Part shown: piece by piece, positions 46,493 to 56,271 of the stretch
Layout: each line of letters begins with the position of its first letter
Numbering within the stretch: the stretch's first letter is position 1
Source of the DNA: Pseudoalteromonas rubra
GTDB taxonomy: Bacteria; Pseudomonadota; Gammaproteobacteria; Enterobacterales; Alteromonadaceae
Assembly: GCF_000238295.3 (NCBI RefSeq)
Contig: NZ_AHCD03000028.1
Coordinates: forward strand, 1-61,508
DNA: 61,508 bases
Reading direction: 5' to 3'
Position numbers and translations under genes: made by a program
The notes under the pieces: model-generated
Told to the model about the DNA's origin: nothing
The model's input: the letters and a program-made list of their open reading frames with translations, nothing else
The model's database searches: none

Positions 46493-48217
46493 ATGACTTA
46501 TTGCTACCTATTTGAAGCCAAGTCGATCCAGCACTATCTGTTTCGCACCGGTAAATTGCGCGATGTGGTCGCCGCCAGCGAGCGGCTAGACCGCTTAATT
46601 GATTCGTCTGAACACAGCGTGCTTTATCAGGTATTACAAGCCACGCAGTTGCGTCACGATTTGCTACCAGAACACCCCGACCCAGACCCGCAAGTACGCT
46701 TTTTTCGCTGCAAAGGCGGCGCGTTTTATGCCAGCAGCGATGACAAGGAAACGCTGCAAATCTTGCGCGATAGCTGGACCTTAACTTTTGCTCAGCTTTA
46801 TCCGGGGCTGGAATATTGTGATGCACTGGCGCAGGGGGAAAGCGTTGCACATGCTAAACAGGCCGCGCTTTATTTATTGGCACAGGCGCGTAACTTTCAG
46901 CCTGCGAGCTTACCGGTTGCAACAACCCTGTGTGCCCGGGCTCAGCGTACCGGGGCACTGGCAGTAAAACAACTTCGGGACGAGCTGGTGGACTTGCCCA
47001 GCTGGTACAATGAGCAGGCTTACAATCACTGGGATCTGCGCGATAAAGACGGTGCGTTGCAGGCGCGCTTTAAACCAACCGGGGAGTTACTGGATACCAA
47101 ACTGGTTGAGAAAATCGCCTTTCCTCTTGATCTGGAGTCTGAGTTCCCGTTAACCCCTCGCGCGATAGCAGATGATTCAGAGTCTGAGCTGCACATGGAC
47201 ATTGCACTGCTACACATAGACGGGAACGGTATGGGTCAGGTGTTACAGGATCTGGACCAGGCTTTAATTGGCGCATCTGATGAAGCGTATTGCAGCGCAT
47301 TCAGAGGCTTTTCTGAAGCTATGGCCATTGCCACACAACAAGCGGCTCAGCAGGCCACGTTATGGCTCACTAGGCGAGTATTGTCAGAGCAAGCAGAAAA
47401 CAGCGAACGGACTGAGCTACTGTTGCCAATGCGCCCGCTGGTGTTAGGGGGTGACGACGTTACCTTACTGTGCCGTGCTGATCTGGCGCTGGAATACACA
47501 GCGCAGTTTTGTGCGGCTTTTGAGCAAACATCGCGGGTTGCGCTTAAGCCAACCTATGAGGTGATCAAAGCGGCCAACGCTGACAGCACATTTAACGGCA
47601 AGCTTACAGCCAGTGCCGGGGTTTTAATCCAAAAGGTCAAACACCCTTTCACGCACAGCCATGAAATGACCGAGCAGTTGTGTAAACAGGCCAAGGCACT
47701 GACCAAGCAGGCCAATGGCACAGCGGCACTGGCCTTTGTTCAGGTCTCCAATACGGTCAGTGATGGGTTAGATACTTTCAGGGCCCGCCATTTGAGCTGC
47801 ACAGTGGGTGAGGACGTGCTGCATACCAGCCTGGGGGCTTACCTGTTAAGTGAATATGGGTCTTATCCCACCTTAAAAGCCCTGAATTCTCTGTTTGATT
47901 TGTTGGCACAGGAGTGCACACCTATGACGCTGAGTAAGTGGCGAGAGGTATTAACGTATCTTGGCATGGGCGACCTGGCTGAAGTGCAGCGTGTGATTTA
48001 TCGCGACTTTGCGCTTAATGGCGACAAAGCACAGCAGCAAAAATTGGCTCAGGCTTTTGCGCAACTTAGCGCGCGGGACAAGGAGCCACAGGAAAGCTGG
48101 CACTGGCAGGGCGAAAACGGCTGGGTTACGCCACTTAGCGACTTGATGGTGCTCGAAAAGCTCAATCGCCTGAGCGTAAAAAGTGTTCAGGCAAAGCAAC
48201 AACCGGAGGTGTCGTGA
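46493..48217 (+). CDS. cas10: Cas10, HD-less, type III-D-like
   Basis: The 574-residue protein is short for Cas10 and starts directly with a palm-type segment (YLFEAKSIQHYLFRTGKLRDVVAASERLD), with no HD nuclease domain. IDGNGMGQVL is the first palm motif, and Gly319-Gly320-Asp321-Asp322 (VLGGDDVTLL) is the cyclase motif that makes cyclic oligoadenylates. DNA cleavage by HD is therefore not expected, but cyclase activity is. AAGGAG precedes the ATG. It heads seven overlapping or abutting genes. Confidence 0.9.
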   Translation: MTYCYLFEAKSIQHYLFRTGKLRDVVAASERLDRLIDSSEHSVLYQVLQATQLRHDLLPEHPDPDPQVRFFRCKGGAFYASSDDKETLQILRDSWTLTFAQLYPGLEYCDALAQGESVAHAKQAALYLLAQARNFQPASLPVATTLCARAQRTGALAVKQLRDELVDLPSWYNEQAYNHWDLRDKDGALQARFKPTGELLDTKLVEKIAFPLDLESEFPLTPRAIADDSESELHMDIALLHIDGNGMGQVLQDLDQALIGASDEAYCSAFRGFSEAMAIATQQAAQQATLWLTRRVLSEQAENSERTELLLPMRPLVLGGDDVTLLCRADLALEYTAQFCAAFEQTSRVALKPTYEVIKAANADSTFNGKLTASAGVLIQKVKHPFTHSHEMTEQLCKQAKALTKQANGTAALAFVQVSNTVSDGLDTFRARHLSCTVGEDVLHTSLGAYLLSEYGSYPTLKALNSLFDLLAQECTPMTLSKWREVLTYLGMGDLAEVQRVIYRDFALNGDKAQQQKLAQAFAQLSARDKEPQESWHWQGENGWVTPLSDLMVLEKLNRLSVKSVQAKQQPEVS

Positions 48218-48825
48218 TGACTTATCAACTGACCTTTACCTTACACAGTGACTGGCATATTGGCAGCGGTGAAGAGGGCGGTAGCTATGCCGATGCGCTG
48301 GTGGCCAAATCAGCACAAGGGTTGCCCTATATTCCCGGTAAAAGCATTAAAGGGTTACTGCGCCATGCCTTTGAGACGGCAGCCCGGCATAACTGGTTTG
48401 GTGAACGTGGCGAAGACGCAGCGATTTACCTGTTCGGGCATGAAGGCAAACAGGCTGAGTATAGTCAGGGCGTGATCCAGCTCAGCAGTGCCGAGCTTGG
48501 TGCGGCGGAGCAACAATTTTTGACTTTTCATAAGTCTCATCAGAAATACCTCTATCGGGTGCTTCAGAGCACTGCAGTCAATGAACGCGGTGTTGCCAGG
48601 AACACCAGCTTGAGAGCTACACAAGTTGTGGTTCCCGTTACTTTGGTGTGTGAGCTCACTTTTAACCATGAGCACCCCAACTGGGCGCGATTACAGACGC
48701 TGCTCACTGAAGCTGAGCTGGTGCAGTGTATTGACGATGCATTATTGCTGATCACTGAGCTTGGTGGTAAGCGCCAGCGTGGGTTTGGTCAGGTAACAGT
48801 GACCCTGAATAAGGAGGCGGCATGA
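48217..48825 (+). CDS. cas7: Cas7-like RAMP protein
   Basis: The 202-residue single-RAMP protein has LHSDWHIGSGEEGG, an Asp in SYADALVAK, GLPYIPGKSIKGLLRHA, and the C-terminal glycine-rich GGKRQRGFGQVTV. Cas7/Csm3 subunits line the crRNA and cut target RNA every six bases; the Asp is the candidate cleavage residue. The ATG at 48217 shares one base with the cas10 stop, with GGAGG seven bases upstream. A GTG three bases earlier is less likely. Confidence 0.82.
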   Translation: MTYQLTFTLHSDWHIGSGEEGGSYADALVAKSAQGLPYIPGKSIKGLLRHAFETAARHNWFGERGEDAAIYLFGHEGKQAEYSQGVIQLSSAELGAAEQQFLTFHKSHQKYLYRVLQSTAVNERGVARNTSLRATQVVVPVTLVCELTFNHEHPNWARLQTLLTEAELVQCIDDALLLITELGGKRQRGFGQVTVTLNKEAA

Positions 48826-50480
48826 CCATTCAATATTTTGTGCTCACCACACTCGACCCCATTGTGGTCAGTGAAAGCAATGCAACCGTGAATAACCAAA
48901 TGAGCCTGGACTTTATTCCCGGTAGCGCGCTGCTGGGTGCGTTGGCGGGACGGCTGTATCGAGAACTGAGTGGCGAACAAAGCTGGGCGTTATTTCACAG
49001 TGGTGCCTGGCGCTTTGGCCCTTGCTATCCGATCCGGGATAACCGATTGGCGTTGCCTGTGCCATTATCCTGGCATCATCAAAAGCATACGCCGGTTGTG
49101 GAACCACAAACCTCGCAGTTTGTAGAGCACATCACCAATCATGCTCACACTGGTTTTGTGCGCGAGGCGAATACCCAGTATGTGCAAATGCGTGCCGACT
49201 ACGTGACTGCAGATGCACAGCGGATCAGGGTAAGTCGTGGACAAAACACCAAGACGGCGCTGAGCGCTCAGACAGGAAAAGTAGCCCCAGGTCAGCTGTT
49301 TACTTACGGGCACATCGACCCCGGGCAGCAGTTTGTGGGGTTTGTGGCCATGGATCCGCAAAACACTGAATTACAACAGCGCGTGACGAATGCCCTCAAC
49401 GGTGAATACCGAATTGGCCGGGCACGCTCAAATGAATATGGCCGGGTGCGCCTACAGACTATTGAGTATGCGTTGCCTGAAGCAAGCGATGCGCCAGACA
49501 GGTTGACGCTCTGGTGTTTAAGTGACTGCGCTTTTGTAGACGCGCAGGGGATGCATCATGTGATGCCCTGTGGAGAAGATATTCATCCTCAGCTCAAAGA
49601 TGCCAGCCTGGATACGCGCCATAGTTTTATTCGTGCCCATACCCTGAGCCGCTTCAATCAAAAGCGCGGCGGCTTTGACAGCGAGCAGCGGGTGATCACC
49701 CGTGGCAGTGTGCTGAGTTTTCGTTTATCCAGCCCAGTTTCCCGGCAGGTATTGCATGAGATCAGCCAAAACGGAATAGGGACAGATAAGCAATTTGGCC
49801 AGGGCTGGGTGATGGTCAATCCAGCGTGGGCAACACAGAGTAATCCGTGTCGCGAAGCGGTGTTCTGCTGTGATGACATCCCCATCTCCGGCGCGCAGTT
49901 ACTAAGTGATGAAGCCATCAGTCACTTGTCAACGCCATTAATCGACTGGCTGCGCGCGCAAGGTACCCGTGAGCAACAATTGCGTGAGCGAGCCATGTGG
50001 GTCCGTGACCAGGTCACGACCTTGCTGGCTTACTATCGTCAGGCACGCAGCTACAATCATGTGTTATCCAGCTACCAGGCTGGCCCGTCGCAGAATCAGT
50101 GGCGGCGTATTGCGGAGCTACTCAATCATGCTTCAGATAATTGGTTTGAGCGGGCGTTTGGTCGTGACGGCGTTGCCGACAAAGACAGCGACCATATTTG
50201 CAAAGTCAGTAATGATGAGTATGGCTGGGGCATTCGCTGGCAGGGCGTGGATGGTCTAACGGACTTTGCCAAGGCCAGTAAATCTTTGTTTTGCAATGCT
50301 GATGGTTCAGCCATAGAGCTGGTACTGGCTCGTCAGCTGCTGGAGCAGATCTGCCGCTTTGAATTGGCTACGCCCGGCGGACTAAAAGAGATGAAGGTAT
50401 TGCTGGAAAAGCAAAAGACGCAGGGCTACGAGGAGGAACACAATGAAGCACTATTTATTAGCCAGATTACTGGTCAGTAA
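48822..50480 (+). CDS. csx10: Csx10-like Cas5 protein with helical C-terminal extension
   Basis: The 552-residue protein has an N-terminal RAMP region typical of Csx10, the Cas5 of type III-D: LTTLDPIVVSESN, FIPGSALLGALAGRLYREL, LFHSGAWRFGPCYP and RIGRARSNEYGRVRL. Residues ~370-552 look mainly helical (LRERAMWVRDQVTTLLAYYR, WRRIAELLNHASDNWF, IELVLARQLLEQICRFEL) and could supply the small Cas11 subunit, for which there is no separate gene. It overlaps the previous gene by 4 bp and the next by 38 bp. Confidence 0.78.
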   Translation: MTIQYFVLTTLDPIVVSESNATVNNQMSLDFIPGSALLGALAGRLYRELSGEQSWALFHSGAWRFGPCYPIRDNRLALPVPLSWHHQKHTPVVEPQTSQFVEHITNHAHTGFVREANTQYVQMRADYVTADAQRIRVSRGQNTKTALSAQTGKVAPGQLFTYGHIDPGQQFVGFVAMDPQNTELQQRVTNALNGEYRIGRARSNEYGRVRLQTIEYALPEASDAPDRLTLWCLSDCAFVDAQGMHHVMPCGEDIHPQLKDASLDTRHSFIRAHTLSRFNQKRGGFDSEQRVITRGSVLSFRLSSPVSRQVLHEISQNGIGTDKQFGQGWVMVNPAWATQSNPCREAVFCCDDIPISGAQLLSDEAISHLSTPLIDWLRAQGTREQQLRERAMWVRDQVTTLLAYYRQARSYNHVLSSYQAGPSQNQWRRIAELLNHASDNWFERAFGRDGVADKDSDHICKVSNDEYGWGIRWQGVDGLTDFAKASKSLFCNADGSAIELVLARQLLEQICRFELATPGGLKEMKVLLEKQKTQGYEEEHNEALFISQITGQ

Positions 50481-51900
50481 TGTCGCGCCGATGGCCATAA
50501 GCTCTGGCGGACGTGAGCATAATTTTGATACGCAGCTGGCACGCGATGCCAATGGCTTACCTTATTTGCCCGCAACCAGTGTTACAGGGGTATGGCGCTC
50601 TTTAGTTTTGCGCGAACTGGGTAAAGCACAGTGCGATGCCATTTTTGGCAGTTCAGAGCTGCGTTCGTCACTGACTGTCAGTCATGGTGTGGTGGTGGAC
50701 AAACAGCATCAGCCAGTGCAGGTCTGTCAAAGCCAGCAGCTGCTGGAGCAGGATGATTACCTGGCCAGCCTGTTGCTGGCCAGACCTCACCATCGCGAGC
50801 GAGTTGCCATCAACGACCGGGGAGTAGCCAAACATAACGCCAAGTTCGACCAGCTATTGTTGCCCGCCGGAGTCCGCTTTGTTCTGACGGTTAAGTATGA
50901 GTTTGACTCGGCGCACCTCGCGCAGGACGAAGCAAAGCGTTATTTCGCTCAGGTACTATCTGTCTGGCAGCAAAGACAATTTGCACTGGGTGGCTCGACT
51001 CGCAACGGTTTGGGGCAAATGGTGTTGCTGGGGTTGGACGTTAAGCATGTACCGCTGCAAAAAACACCCGAACATGATCCGCGCACGGCGTTACGCGCAT
51101 TTTATCAGCCAAGCAGCAACCTCACTGCACAAACAAAGCCGTTTTCAGCAGTACAAGATTGGCTGCCAGACGGCAAGTTACCCGCAGCCACCAAGCCGCT
51201 GTGCGAAATGACGGTCAAAGGGCTGGATTACTGGCGCTTTGGAGCCGGAGTGAGTCGACTTAAATCACCGGCTGAGGGGAGCGCAGATCGTAGCCCGGAT
51301 ATTTTGTGTTACAGCGAGCCAAGGGTGACATGGGACGAACCGGGGCCACAACTTAAAGGTCAGCACGTGGTGCTATGCGGCAGTGCCATTAAAGGCATAT
51401 TGGCGCACCGGGTGGCATTTCATTATTGCCGCCTGAACAAGCTGTACGCCGAAGCACGAGCACAGGACAGCCATGAAGACTGGCAAAAACGCGTTGCCGG
51501 CGTGGATGAGTTGTTTGGCCACCTGGATGTGCAAGAGCACGACAACTCATTTGCCGGCTGCCTGATGGTGGATGACTGTGAAGTGGTGTACCGGGCACAA
51601 GATATTCAGGTGCGCAGCCACACCAGCCTGGACCGTTTTACCGGTGGGGTTCGCAAGGGCGCATTGTATACCGAAGAGCTGCTGTATCAGCCGACTTTGA
51701 CCATACGAGTCTGGCTGGCCAATGAGGCCAGATTTGAACAACTGGACACAACTACCAAACAAGCCCTCAAAGCCACCCTTAATGATCTTGAACAGGGCTT
51801 ACTGCCGCTCGGGGCTGGCAGCGGAAGAGGCACCAGCTTGCTACAACCTGGCGCACAAAGCCGGGAAGATTCAGAGATGTTAAAGGAGGTCGCGCTATGA
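50443..51900 (+). CDS. Double-RAMP Cas7-type protein
   Basis: The 485-residue protein contains two RAMP modules. The first has GREHNFDTQLARDANGLPYL with PATSVTGVWRSLVL and GGSTRNGLGQMVLLGLD; the second has LKGQHVVLCGSAIKGILAHR and LPLGAGSGRGTS. A Cas7 dimer in one chain fits the Cas7-2x subunit of type III-Dv complexes. Asp residues in each module (NFDTQLARD, HDNSFAGCLMVDD) are candidate cleavage sites. The start lies inside the end of the csx10-like gene, with GGAGG upstream. Confidence 0.75.
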   Translation: MKHYLLARLLVSNVAPMAISSGGREHNFDTQLARDANGLPYLPATSVTGVWRSLVLRELGKAQCDAIFGSSELRSSLTVSHGVVVDKQHQPVQVCQSQQLLEQDDYLASLLLARPHHRERVAINDRGVAKHNAKFDQLLLPAGVRFVLTVKYEFDSAHLAQDEAKRYFAQVLSVWQQRQFALGGSTRNGLGQMVLLGLDVKHVPLQKTPEHDPRTALRAFYQPSSNLTAQTKPFSAVQDWLPDGKLPAATKPLCEMTVKGLDYWRFGAGVSRLKSPAEGSADRSPDILCYSEPRVTWDEPGPQLKGQHVVLCGSAIKGILAHRVAFHYCRLNKLYAEARAQDSHEDWQKRVAGVDELFGHLDVQEHDNSFAGCLMVDDCEVVYRAQDIQVRSHTSLDRFTGGVRKGALYTEELLYQPTLTIRVWLANEARFEQLDTTTKQALKATLNDLEQGLLPLGAGSGRGTSLLQPGAQSREDSEMLKEVAL

Positions 51901-52433
51901 GCGTAACAGTATACAACAGCTTACGAAACCAGCCGGGCAGTACAAAGTGCCTCGGCAGTCAGCTCCCTGAACTGACTGCGGCACGCCTGATAGTAGAGTC
52001 TCAGCTGGTTGATGCACAGCAGCTACAGGAATCTGTCCAGTCGATAGAAGCAAACGCAGGCTGGGCAATGTGGCGCGATGCACTGGTGCTGTGTACCACT
52101 CTGGACAGCGTGCGTCAGGATGTGATCGAAGGTCAGTGGTGTAACGAGCAAGTGTCGCTGAGCGCCCGGCTGGTGGCACCACAGCAGTATCGGCTGGTGC
52201 GCATGCACAGCGAGACACACACAGGCGCGGAGCAGGTGTATCGCGATCAGCGTGTATTGTTACGCGACGGCCTTGATGAACAGCATGCCATTTACCGGCT
52301 GTGGTACCAAAAACAAAACATCCCCTTGCTGAGTGAAACCGCAGAGCCCATAGAGCAATGGGCCTGGCGGCCAGTGGCACAGCAATTTATGGGCTGGCAC
52401 ACAAGCCAGGCTTTACAGAAGGAGAACAGCTAA
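51897..52433 (+). CDS. Csx19-like CRISPR accessory protein
   Basis: The 178-residue protein has no RAMP motif. Its central ARLVAPQQYRLVRMH, VYRDQRVLL and IYRLWYQKQ segments and its place between two Cas7-type genes fit Csx19, a small subunit of type III-D complexes. The assignment is by context and weak similarity. It overlaps the previous stop by 4 bp and shares one base with the next start. Confidence 0.55.
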   Translation: MSVTVYNSLRNQPGSTKCLGSQLPELTAARLIVESQLVDAQQLQESVQSIEANAGWAMWRDALVLCTTLDSVRQDVIEGQWCNEQVSLSARLVAPQQYRLVRMHSETHTGAEQVYRDQRVLLRDGLDEQHAIYRLWYQKQNIPLLSETAEPIEQWAWRPVAQQFMGWHTSQALQKENS

Positions 52434-54664
52434 TGGCCCAGGTACATGCCCCTTATCACTTTGTGCCCCTGTCTAAGTGGGTGTACATGCCCGACTGGGC
52501 ACATTTGGTGAGCCACGACGTGCCGTTTGAGAACGGCCTGAGCGGCACCATTGACTATACGCTGGTAAACCAAACGCCCTTGTGTGTAGGTCAGGAACAC
52601 GTAAAACAAGACAACGCCCCGACCGGGGTAAAATGGACCAAAGATCCTCAGGGCAACCCGATCATCCCCGGCAGCAGTATAAAAGGAATGCTGCGCAGCG
52701 TGCTGGAAATCGCCAGCTTTGGAAAGTTTGGTCAGGTGGATAATAGCCATCTGTCCTATCGCGATGTGTCTAGCCACAGCGAATATCTGGATACGGTCAG
52801 CAAAAAAAGCAAAGTCGAGGCGGCTTGGCTGCGGTTTGATACCGACAGGCAAAAGTGGCAATTACACCTGTGTCAGTTTGCTAAGGTCAGACACGGACTT
52901 ATTCAATCCCAGTTTGGGGTGGCGCTGGAGAACGAAGAACCAGCAACCGTTAAATATGCCAAGTTTCCACTGACAAAAGAGGTTTTTGTCACGCCCTATA
53001 AGAAAACCATTAAGGGCAAAGACTTTTACTGGGCGGACGATCTAAAAGAAGGTAAATACAAGGCGCATATGGTGTTTTGTAATCATCGGGTTTTTGATGC
53101 AACCAGAGCGGACCCGAAAGATTATGATTTTAGTTATTGTTTTTACGGAGAGCATAGGCCGGTATCCGTAGCTGATAGCATTTTGGAAGAGCTGGTTCAG
53201 AAGTGTTTTAAAAGCCACGATGAAAAGCAGGTGAACTATTTGCAAAAACATGCCCATGCAGAGTTTGGGATGCCGGTGTTTGCTTTGCTCGATAAACAAG
53301 GGAAAACATTGAAGTCACTGGGGTTGGCCAGAATGCCCCGGTTAATGTATCAGCACGATTTTCATAGTCTGGCCCAAAACTGGCAGAAAGATGCGTTGAG
53401 CGAGCATGTATTTGACCTGGCAGAATGCATGTTTGGCACACTCAGAGACAAAGGGCTAAGTCTGAAAAGCCGGATCAGCTTTTCGGATGCAAGGCTGGCT
53501 AATAAAACCAAGTGCGAAATGTCACCTGTGGTGACCTTGGGTGGCCCAAAGCCGAGCTTTTTAGCAACCTATGTTGAACAAAAAGAAGGCAGTAATGAGT
53601 ACATAGATTATAACGCCAAGTACGCGCGCTTATCTGGCTGGAAGCGATATGTGGCCCAGCCTGGGTTCAGCTCTAACTACACCGGACCAAAGTCAGCAGA
53701 TGAAGAAGAGAACACCGAGGTACAAAGTAAGCTCGAATTTGTAGCGGTAGGCACACAATTTCGGGGCCGGATTGTGTTTCATAACCTGCTCCCTGAGGAG
53801 TTGGGGGCGCTGTTATGGACCATTAAGTTTGGCAAGCAAGCGGATGTACACCATCAGTTAGGACATGGTCGGAGCTTGGGAGCGGGCCTTGTTAAAATAC
53901 AAGATCTGACCCTGAATAATGCTTATGCGGAGCAAAGCGCGTCGCCCGAGGCACTAATAAATGGGTTTGAACAGCATATGAATGCACGACATCCACAGCA
54001 AGACACGCAAAGCTGGACGCACAGCCCGCAGATACAGCACTTACTGGCGATGGCAAACCCGACACTGCATACCCAGCGGAACCTGCGTTATATCCCTTAT
54101 GAGCAAAAAGCGAAAGACAGTCAGTACAGAAAGATCCAGAACAGTAAGACGTCACTACCTGGGTTGACGGTGAATGACGAACTGTTAGGGCGGATGGAGT
54201 CGACTCAGGTCAGTGACACCGGCTCGGCGAGTTTTGCCAAAGGCCGGCTCTGTGAGCTAGTCGATAAAAAGACCGAGGCCAGCATTTGGTTTAAAGATAA
54301 ACTGTTTAAGTCAAAACGCTATGAGAGGGAGCGTGATGAAGTGCTTGAAAGTCAACGAGAGGCGGACAGAATTACCCAGCTTCAGTCTTCAAGTGGGGAT
54401 CGGCGAGGATTAGATGATGTACTGGCGCTGAGAGAAACACTCAAAACGGTGGAGCGACATGTTCGACCTAGCTTAAATAGTAAGATTTTTGAGCTGCTGG
54501 GCCAGGTCGTTGAGGGCGAGATGTCATTGATTGCCGCGCAGGAACTGATAGCGATTGCCAGTGACGAAGATGTCTCTGATTACCTGAGTGCGGGGAAAAA
54601 GAAGATCAAGGATTACCAGAGAAAACTCAAAGCGGCGCAGCAATTTGTGGAGCAAAGCACATGA
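52433..54664 (+). CDS. Large Cas7 RAMP protein with insertions (type III-Dv Cas7-insertion-like)
   Basis: The 743-residue protein has an N-terminal RAMP module (HDVPFENGLSGTIDYTLVNQ, then NPIIPGSSIKGMLRSVLEIA). A central region follows with FVAVGTQFRGRIVFHNLLPEE and a LGHGRSLGAGLVKI glycine loop. The long C-terminal tail (~560-743) is charged and probably coiled-coil. It resembles the TIGR03986-type RAMP proteins. GGAGAA lies before ATG 52433, which overlaps the csx19-like stop by one base; a longer frame from 52358 is rejected. Confidence 0.72.
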   Translation: MAQVHAPYHFVPLSKWVYMPDWAHLVSHDVPFENGLSGTIDYTLVNQTPLCVGQEHVKQDNAPTGVKWTKDPQGNPIIPGSSIKGMLRSVLEIASFGKFGQVDNSHLSYRDVSSHSEYLDTVSKKSKVEAAWLRFDTDRQKWQLHLCQFAKVRHGLIQSQFGVALENEEPATVKYAKFPLTKEVFVTPYKKTIKGKDFYWADDLKEGKYKAHMVFCNHRVFDATRADPKDYDFSYCFYGEHRPVSVADSILEELVQKCFKSHDEKQVNYLQKHAHAEFGMPVFALLDKQGKTLKSLGLARMPRLMYQHDFHSLAQNWQKDALSEHVFDLAECMFGTLRDKGLSLKSRISFSDARLANKTKCEMSPVVTLGGPKPSFLATYVEQKEGSNEYIDYNAKYARLSGWKRYVAQPGFSSNYTGPKSADEEENTEVQSKLEFVAVGTQFRGRIVFHNLLPEELGALLWTIKFGKQADVHHQLGHGRSLGAGLVKIQDLTLNNAYAEQSASPEALINGFEQHMNARHPQQDTQSWTHSPQIQHLLAMANPTLHTQRNLRYIPYEQKAKDSQYRKIQNSKTSLPGLTVNDELLGRMESTQVSDTGSASFAKGRLCELVDKKTEASIWFKDKLFKSKRYERERDEVLESQREADRITQLQSSSGDRRGLDDVLALRETLKTVERHVRPSLNSKIFELLGQVVEGEMSLIAAQELIAIASDEDVSDYLSAGKKKIKDYQRKLKAAQQFVEQST

Positions 54665-55527
54665 AAGCTTCTCTGAACGCGGTAGCCGGGCACTTTACCA
54701 TTTTACCCCTGCGCCTGACATTTCGGCTGGGGGCTGACTGCGAATTACCGGTATTTAAAGGCAGTATGTGGCACGGCTGGCTGGGCCAGGCATTAAAAAG
54801 CCATGATGAGCATGCCTTTTTTGTGCTCTTTGGTGAACATGCCGAAGGCCAGCCCAAACCTTACTCGGTTGTGGTTGAAGATGATCAGCGCAGCCACTGG
54901 CGTAAAGGCGAGCTTATCCACTTTACCCTGTATTTGTTTGCAGAGGCATGCCAGCTGGCAGAGAAAGTGGTTGATGCCTTACAGGCCGGGTGCCGGTTAG
55001 GGCTGGGTAAAGCCCGCACTCGGGTTCAATTGCTGAGTGTGGCCAGCCAGACTCCTAATGGCCTTAAACCGGGTATACAGCCATCCGTTCTCGGCAGCTG
55101 GTTCACGCCAATGAATAGCGGGCTTTCTCAGGAAGTGGCATTGGAATTTGTGACTCCGCTAAGGCTTAAAGTGGCTCAACAGCAGCTGCGCAAATCGCCA
55201 CCGCTGGCCATTTTATGCCAGCAAATTAAGCGACGGCTGACCTTGCTGACCCGCTTCTGGTTATGTGACGACAACACTTTGCTGCAAGGGTTACATCAGT
55301 CACTCCCGGTGCTGGGCCAGCATGAGCACAGCGATTTTATGTATTTTGAAAACTGGCAGCGTTTTTCAAACAAACAACAGGCGCAGATCCCATTCGGCGG
55401 CATGAAAGGCCAGTCTAGCTACTGCGGCGAAATAGCCGACGCCATCCCATGGCTGCAACTGGGCGAACTCATCGGCATAGGCGGCAAAACTACCTTCGGC
55501 CTCGGCCGCTATCGGCTAATCGCCTAA
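54661..55527 (+). CDS. cas6: Cas6-like pre-crRNA endoribonuclease
   Basis: The 288-residue protein starts with LRLTFRLGADCELPVFKGSMWHGWLG and ends with GIGGKTTFGLGRYRL, the C-terminal glycine-rich loop of Cas6 RAMP proteins that bind the repeat hairpin. It would cut the two repeat families of the adjacent array, leaving an 8-base 5' handle. It is the last gene of the operon (4-bp overlap) and lies ~95 bp before the first degenerate repeat. Confidence 0.82.
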   Translation: MKASLNAVAGHFTILPLRLTFRLGADCELPVFKGSMWHGWLGQALKSHDEHAFFVLFGEHAEGQPKPYSVVVEDDQRSHWRKGELIHFTLYLFAEACQLAEKVVDALQAGCRLGLGKARTRVQLLSVASQTPNGLKPGIQPSVLGSWFTPMNSGLSQEVALEFVTPLRLKVAQQQLRKSPPLAILCQQIKRRLTLLTRFWLCDDNTLLQGLHQSLPVLGQHEHSDFMYFENWQRFSNKQQAQIPFGGMKGQSSYCGEIADAIPWLQLGELIGIGGKTTFGLGRYRLIA

Positions 55528-55587
55528 TAAAACATTGAATAAGCGCCAATGCGCAGAGCTCTTTAACAATTTGGATATTGGATTGTC

Positions 55588-55620
55588 ACCCGGCCCAAAG
55601 CTGTGAAAGTAGGGCCGGGT
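55588..55620 (+). terminator. Hairpin between cas6 and the first repeat
   Basis: Nine-base GC-rich arms ACCCGGCCC/GGGCCGGGT. It may end the cas operon or belong to the array leader; the T run is poor. Confidence 0.5.
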
Positions 55621-55988
55621 GTTCTTACGTTGGTCGGGACAATAGGGGATTAAGACAAAACACCTACAGAGTGGTGCCAGCGAGACATTTGTTTGGATAC
55701 TCCCCGTCTGATAGGGGGTTAAGACATGGAATGAATATTGAAGCAAAAATTCAGCTCGGTTTGGATTCTCCCCGCTTGACAGGGGATTAAGGCATTTTAC
55801 AAACTTCAGATAAAACAACTTCCAACGGTTAGATGTTCCCCGTTTGATAGGGGATGAAGACTAAACAGGGGTTACTGTGATGGTTGGGTTTCTGGGTTTG
55901 GATACTCCCAGTTTGATAGGGGATTAAGACGGTGGCAATTGAGTTACCACCCCCATTGGGGGGTTTGGATACTCCCCGTTTGATAGGG

Positions 55989-56108
55989 TGAACGCCGCCC
56001 GGAAAAAGCACCGCTTTTTCAGGCGTGAACGCGAGGCAATGGACGCCGATTCTGGCGAACGCACTGCTTACCGCTTCATGGATGAATCAATGTGCACATT
56101 ATTGACCA
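55989..56108. repeat. Element E1 inside the CRISPR array
   Basis: About 120 bp with an imperfect hairpin (GCCCGGAAAAAGC...GCTTTTTCAGGC) and the end TCAATGTGCACATTATTGAC. It takes the place of the repeat 3' end and spacer after GATAGGG. Confidence 0.8.
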
Positions 56109-56271
56109 ATTTGGACATTCCCCGCTTGATAGGGGATTAAAACGCTATACCTGATGAATGAGAGAGTAGCTCTTCTCTGTTTGGATACTCCCCGTTTAAT
56201 AGGGGATTAAGACTCATACCACCACACTACTTCTTAGCTTTGATAAGGTTGGATGCTCCCCGTTTGATAGG

